Assembly: GCA_955652655.1 (NCBI GenBank)
Contig: CATPCK010000243.1
Span: 1 to 8,803, forward strand
Direction of reading: 5' to 3'
Source of the DNA: an uncultured Ktedonobacteraceae bacterium
GTDB lineage: Bacteria; Chloroflexota; Ktedonobacteria; Ktedonobacterales; Ktedonobacteraceae
DNA length: 8,803 nt
The notes under the pieces were generated by a model. The model was given only the letters and a program-made list of their open reading frames with translations. It had not been told where the DNA came from and did no database searches. Made by a program: the position numbers and the translations under genes. This document shows positions 6,800-8,803 of the stretch, piece by piece. Position 1 is the stretch's first letter, and each line of letters opens with the position of its first letter.

Positions 6800-7012
6800 T
6801 TATACCTGATCATCAGACACCTCTTCTATCAGTTCCGTCGCAGGTACTCCTAGCGCCTTAGCTATCCGTTCCAATGTCGTGAAGTTAATGGAGTAGTAGG
6901 GATCATCAAAAATACGGCGTATGGTCGAGTATCCGACATCGGACAATCTCGACAGTTGCCCTTGATTAATGCCTCTGGACTCTGCTAACTCCCTAATCTT
7001 CAGTCTTATCAT
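6800..7012 (-). CDS. XRE/Cro-C1-type HTH transcriptional regulator
   Basis: A 70-aa single-domain DNA-binding protein of the Cro/C1 (HTH_3/HTH_26) type. Helix 1 is IRLKIRELAESRG. The helix-turn-helix is NQGQLSRLSDVG (16-27) with recognition helix YSTIRRIFDD (28-37). The closing segment TLERIAKALGVPATELIEEV (46-65) is the typical helix pair of the fold. There is no ligand or dimerisation domain beyond this, as in small phage- and toxin-antitoxin-type repressors. ATG 7010-7012 is taken because GGAGAG lies upstream; an earlier in-frame start would be ATT. It is transcribed divergently from the 77-aa gene, and the 141-bp spacer contains inverted repeats, so it probably controls itself and the two rightward genes. 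It is followed by the tRNA remnant and a terminator. Confidence 0.85.
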   Translation of the reverse strand: MIRLKIRELAESRGINQGQLSRLSDVGYSTIRRIFDDPYYSINFTTLERIAKALGVPATELIEEVSDDQV

Positions 7013-7061
7013 GGCCCTACTCTCCAATTTAGTATTTACGGCATTTTATCACATCTCCCTC

Positions 7062-7091
7062 TTGACTTGAACGCCCATTTTTGGGTATCCT
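7062..7091 (+). promoter_or_regulatory. Promoter of the 77-aa gene, with inverted repeats
   Basis: TTGACT (7062-7067) and TATCCT (7086-7091), 18 bp apart, form a moderate promoter. Within its spacer is CCCA-TTTT-TGGG, and TGAACGC (7068-7074) is mirrored by GCGTTCA at 7117-7123. These repeats bracket the start region and are candidate sites for the divergent XRE protein. Confidence 0.45.
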
Positions 7092-7153
7092 TTAATAAAC
7101 ACATGTTCACATTTGAGCGTTCATTTGAGGACATCCAAAAAGGAGTAATGCCA

Positions 7154-7387
7154 ATGGCCACACACGCTAAAGCACAACCGTTAGCGAAGATCACGGACCC
7201 TGATTTTGCAGCAGGATACGAAGAGGCACAGTTAGCATGCTATGCTGACTGCGCGTCCCATACTGACATGGGCCTTGTCGAGACAGTGCGAGCGATGCTG
7301 ACCGAGTATGCTGTAGAGATGGGCTTATCTGAACAGCAGCTTCGACGTAGCACAGGTTTTATCATCGGGATACTGAGTAGAGGATAA
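7154..7387 (+). CDS. Small conserved-looking protein of unknown function (77 aa)
   Basis: I do not recognise a named family. The start MATHAKAQPLAKI (ATG 7154) is chosen because AAGGAG lies eight bases ahead; ATG 7148 is only two bases from it, and the frame open from 7067 begins inside the promoter. The protein is acidic to neutral, soluble and mostly helical. Its features are DPDFAAGYEEAQLACYADC (15-33) and a C-terminal segment GLSEQQLRRSTGFIIGILSRG (57-77). The 'DFxxGYEEA' opening and 'GFxxGxLSRG' ending give the impression of a conserved small family in this lineage, which I cannot verify here. It is first in a probable two-gene unit with the endonuclease (84-bp gap) and divergent from the XRE gene. 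An accessory, inhibitor or antitoxin-like role next to the nuclease is possible but not shown. Confidence 0.65.
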   Translation: MATHAKAQPLAKITDPDFAAGYEEAQLACYADCASHTDMGLVETVRAMLTEYAVEMGLSEQQLRRSTGFIIGILSRG

Positions 7388-7390
7388 TAA

Positions 7391-7448
7391 GGCAAGGTAT
7401 CTGGGCATCTTGCCTGGGTACCTTCAATGAGATACCGATGGTCATTGA
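7391..7448 (+). promoter_or_regulatory. Structured spacer with competing inverted repeats
   Basis: The 84-bp gap between the 77-aa gene and the nuclease gene contains four overlapping inverted pairs: GGCAAG/CTTGCC (7391-7396, 7409-7414), AAGGTA/TACCTT (7394-7399, 7419-7424), GGTATC/GATACC (7396-7401, 7431-7436) and TCAATGA/TCATTGA (7424-7430, 7442-7448). The first three share one left arm and cannot coexist, so the RNA could switch folds ahead of the nuclease ribosome binding site (AGAGGAG, 7457-7463). No poly-T tract follows. Confidence 0.35.
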
Positions 7449-7471
7449 GGTAAGCAAGAGGAGTAAATGAC

Positions 7472-7918
7472 GTGGGACTATTTGGGCCAAAGCGCCATAC
7501 TAAATCTTCTGGTGAATATAGTGAGATCGTTATTGCTGAACGTCTACTGAGAGCGGGGTACAATGTGCTAACTCCCTCTGGAGACAGTCTGCGCTATGAC
7601 CTGGTGATTGAAGATGCTGATGGGAAGTTTTGGCGGGTGCAATGTAAAACGGCATGGCTAGAGACGCGCGGAAGCGATGAGGTGGTCAAGTTCGCAACAG
7701 CAAGCAACCATTACCACTATCGGGGCGGTAAATACGATCATGCGCGTCGTGGATACCAGGGACAGGTGGAGTACTTTGCCGTTTATAGCCCCGATCTCGA
7801 TAAGGTGTATTTAATTCCTATCGATCATGCAGGAGCATCTGATATGTCTCTGCGTTTGACAACGCCGAAAGGGAGGAACCAGCATGGAATTAAGATGGCG
7901 GAAGATTATGAATTGTAG
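7472..7918 (+). CDS. PD-(D/E)XK endonuclease, I-Ssp6803I/PDDEXK_5 type
   Basis: A 148-aa nuclease of the PD-(D/E)XK fold, in the group named for intron-encoded homing enzymes (PF11645-like). Visible catalytic set: Glu18 in helix 1 (GEYSEIVIAERLLRAGYNVL), Asp43 in LRYDLVI, and Gln57-x-Lys59 in FWRVQCKTA, giving the E...D...QxK active site of I-Ssp6803I with similar spacing. The conserved tail YFAVYSPDLDKVYLIPID (residues 101-118) is also typical. Such enzymes cut double-stranded DNA with Mg2+, and I-Ssp6803I targets a tRNA-fMet gene. The start is GTG 7472, eight bases after AGAGGAG; the nearby ATG 7467 opens only a short other frame. There is no intron around it. Its stop is two bases from the tRNA-Arg 3' end, and tRNA transcripts would run antisense into it. 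Homing on this tRNA is inference; a resolvase or restriction role is possible. Confidence 0.82.
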   Translation: MGLFGPKRHTKSSGEYSEIVIAERLLRAGYNVLTPSGDSLRYDLVIEDADGKFWRVQCKTAWLETRGSDEVVKFATASNHYHYRGGKYDHARRGYQGQVEYFAVYSPDLDKVYLIPIDHAGASDMSLRLTTPKGRNQHGIKMAEDYEL

Positions 7919-7920
7919 GA

Positions 7921-7993
7921 CGCGCCCAGCAGGATTCGAACCTGCGGCCAACGGTTTAGAAGACCGTTGCTCTATCCACTGAGCTATGGGCGC
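7921..7993 (-). tRNA. tRNA-Arg (anticodon TCT)
   Basis: A complete 73-nt cloverleaf. Acceptor GCGCCCA pairs with TGGGCGC, discriminator G. The D-stem is GCTC/GAGC with loop AGTGGATA. The anticodon stem is ACGGT/ACCGT with loop CTTCTAA, so anticodon TCT (plus-strand 7958-7960) reads AGA/AGG arginine codons. Variable loop is TGGCC; T-stem GCAGG/CCTGC with loop TTCGAAT. CCA is not encoded (TCC follows). There is no terminator directly downstream; the trailer enters the nuclease gene on the opposite strand. Its 3' third is duplicated at 6763-6788. Confidence 0.97.
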
Positions 7994-8039
7994 ATTGCAT
8001 GAAATGACGAAAGGGATAACATTCCCGAATTCCGTTGCT

Positions 8040-8068
8040 ATCATAAAAGATAGATTGTGCTATGTCAA
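8040..8068 (-). promoter_or_regulatory. tRNA-Arg promoter
   Basis: A consensus -35 TTGACA (8063-8068) and -10 TATGAT (8040-8045) are separated by 17 bp on the minus strand. Transcription would begin near 8033, giving a leader of about 40 nt to be removed by RNase P. Confidence 0.8.
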
Positions 8069-8084
8069 GCACAAAACATGACCA

Positions 8085-8145
8085 TGATTGGCCGCTAGAG
8101 CGGGTCTCGCGCCTGCAGATGCACACCCGCTCTAGCAGCCAATCA
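8085..8145. repeat. Long inverted repeat between divergent tRNA-Arg and sufB promoters
   Basis: The arms are 8085-8105 and 8125-8145, 21 bp each with one mismatch (G-U compatible on one strand) and a 19-nt centre containing CTGCAG. The arms share the core GCTAGAGCGGGT. It lies 12 bp from the sufB -35. No T-run follows on the plus strand; on the minus strand a TTTT occurs about ten bases beyond. Because both neighbours are transcribed away from it, a simple terminator role is unlikely. It may be a regulator site, a transcriptional insulator or a small palindromic repeat element. Confidence 0.7.
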
Positions 8146-8157
8146 GGGGTATTTCAC

Positions 8158-8186
8158 TTGACAAGTAGGGGCAAAAGACATATAAT
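8158..8186 (+). promoter_or_regulatory. sufB operon promoter, perfect sigma-70 consensus
   Basis: TTGACA (8158-8163), a 17-bp spacer and TATAAT (8181-8186) match consensus at all twelve bases. Transcription would start near 8193, leaving a leader of about 90 nt before sufB. A promoter this strong usually needs a repressor; the palindrome at 8085-8145 is the nearest candidate site, but no Fe-S regulator gene is in view. Confidence 0.85.
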
Positions 8187-8284
8187 ACCAGTAAATCTGA
8201 GTAGCTAAGTAAGGATTTCGGAGAGCAGCCGCTTTCTGTGTTAAGTATATTACAAGATAGCAGCCAGCAGATGGAGTAAATCGA

Positions 8285-8803
8285 ATGAGTCAGGCAAACC
8301 CAGTAGAACAGGAAAGCTATATTGGTGGATTCCATGTAGCCGAAAACTATGCATTCAAGTCCGGAAGGGGACTGAACCGCGAGATCGTTGAGAAAATCTC
8401 CGAAATGAAGGGCGAGCCCAGTTGGATGCGAGATTACCGCTTGAAGAGCCTTGAGCACTTCTGGAAACGCCCGATGCCAACCTGGGGTGCTGACCTGTCG
8501 GGTATTGACTTCGATAATATCTATTACTATATCAAGCCAGTACAGGAACAGGGCAAGACCTGGGAAGAGGTCCCATCCGAGATTAAGGATACGTTTGATC
8601 GGCTGGGCATTCCGGAGGCTGAGCGCAAGTTTCTCGCCGGCGTGACTGCGCAGTACGAGAGTGAAGCAGTCTACCACAAGGTGCGCGAAGACCTGGAGAA
8701 GCTCGGCGTTATCTTCACCGATATGGATACGGCTCTGCGCCTGTACCCAGATATTATCAAGGAACACTTTGGCACGGTCATCCCCTACACAGACAACAAG
8801 TTC
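8285..8803 (+). CDS. sufB: Fe-S cluster assembly scaffold SufB, N-terminal 173 residues
   Basis: The gene is cut by the right edge after codon 173 of a family normally about 460-480 aa long. SufB is the scaffold subunit of the cytosolic SufBC2D complex that builds Fe-S clusters with sulfur from SufS/SufE or SufU. Family landmarks in order: the N-terminal IGGFHVAENYAFKSGRGLN; PSWMRDYRLKSLEHFWKRPMP (45-65) followed by TWGADLSGIDFDNIYYYIKP; EVPSEIKDTFDRLGIPEAER; FLAGVTAQYESEAVYHKV; and GVIFTDMDTALRLYPDIIKE with HFGTVIPYTDNKF at the edge. The C-terminal cluster-binding residues are outside the window. ATG 8285 has GGAG eight bases upstream. It appears to be first in its operon, since sufC is not upstream; sufD, sufC or sufS probably follow. 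Confidence 0.97.
   Translation, partial: MSQANPVEQESYIGGFHVAENYAFKSGRGLNREIVEKISEMKGEPSWMRDYRLKSLEHFWKRPMPTWGADLSGIDFDNIYYYIKPVQEQGKTWEEVPSEIKDTFDRLGIPEAERKFLAGVTAQYESEAVYHKVREDLEKLGVIFTDMDTALRLYPDIIKEHFGTVIPYTDNKF

Larger units (their letters stand above)
6763..7946. mobile_element. Putative mini-element inserted at the 3' end of tRNA-Arg
   Basis: The element is bounded by two direct copies of the tRNA-Arg 3' end, offset by 1158 bp. One end reconstitutes the complete tRNA; the other holds a degenerate copy next to an orphan terminator, the arrangement left by site-specific insertion into a tRNA gene. Inside are only an XRE repressor, a 77-aa unknown protein and a PD-(D/E)XK endonuclease of the intron-homing type. 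No integrase, recombinase or transposase is present. ATTGTAG occurs just inside both ends (6789-6795 and 7912-7918), perhaps by chance. Alternatives are the shrunken remains of a larger integrase-driven island, or chance drift of a second tRNA copy. Confidence 0.5.

Noticed and set aside
7811..8044. Minus-strand open frame of 77 codons containing IAQWIEQRSSKPLAAGSNPAG
   Set aside because: This peptide is the usual artificial translation of a tRNA gene; the frame lies across tRNA-Arg and has no ribosome binding site.
8132..8767. Minus-strand 211-codon open frame
   Set aside because: It is antisense to the clearly recognisable sufB and has no family resemblance.
1..8803. CRISPR arrays, IS transposases, rRNA genes
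   Set aside because: No regularly spaced repeats, transposase motifs or rRNA signatures were seen on either strand.

Overview
The window looks like a chromosomal segment from a filamentous Chloroflexota of the Ktedonobacter type. That call rests on recognised protein styles: a Ser/Thr kinase with a GGFAEVYLG nucleotide loop and a C-terminal membrane domain, a DUF6585-type membrane protein, a free-standing PD-(D/E)XK nuclease of the PDDEXK_5 type, and a sufB-led Fe-S assembly operon. Promoters are ordinary sigma-70 type, and ribosome binding sites are mostly strong GGAGG-like motifs.

Left part (1-3752), all on the minus strand: the first 32 codons of a DinB/ClbS-like four-helix-bundle protein; a gene-poor decayed stretch; a 5'-truncated thioredoxin/glutaredoxin-like remnant directly behind a SAM methyltransferase; the methyltransferase, with a good Bacillus-type LexA box over its promoter; a membrane fatty-acid (acyl-CoA/acyl-lipid) desaturase with all three histidine boxes; and a Gfo/Idh/MocA oxidoreductase with its own promoter.

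Middle part (3753-6625): a divergent, promoter-equipped Ser/Thr protein kinase whose C-terminal ~190 residues form a six-helix membrane domain resembling the substrate-binding S component of ECF vitamin transporters. Convergent to it is a DUF6585-type membrane protein gene broken by one in-frame TAG at codon 47.

Right part (6730-8803): the most unusual region. A tRNA-Arg(TCT) gene (7921-7993, minus) has a 26-nt, 24/26-identical copy of its 3' end 1158 bp away at 6763-6788, in the same orientation. Immediately beyond that copy is a rho-independent terminator that now lies far from the intact tRNA. Between the copies are exactly three small genes: an XRE-type repressor, divergent from a 77-aa protein and a homing-type PD-(D/E)XK endonuclease whose stop codon lies two bases from the tRNA. 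This looks like a ~1.16 kb integrase-less element inserted at the 3' end of a tRNA gene. The related enzyme I-Ssp6803I is a known tRNA-gene homing endonuclease. To the right, tRNA-Arg and sufB diverge from strong consensus promoters separated by a 21-bp-arm inverted repeat.
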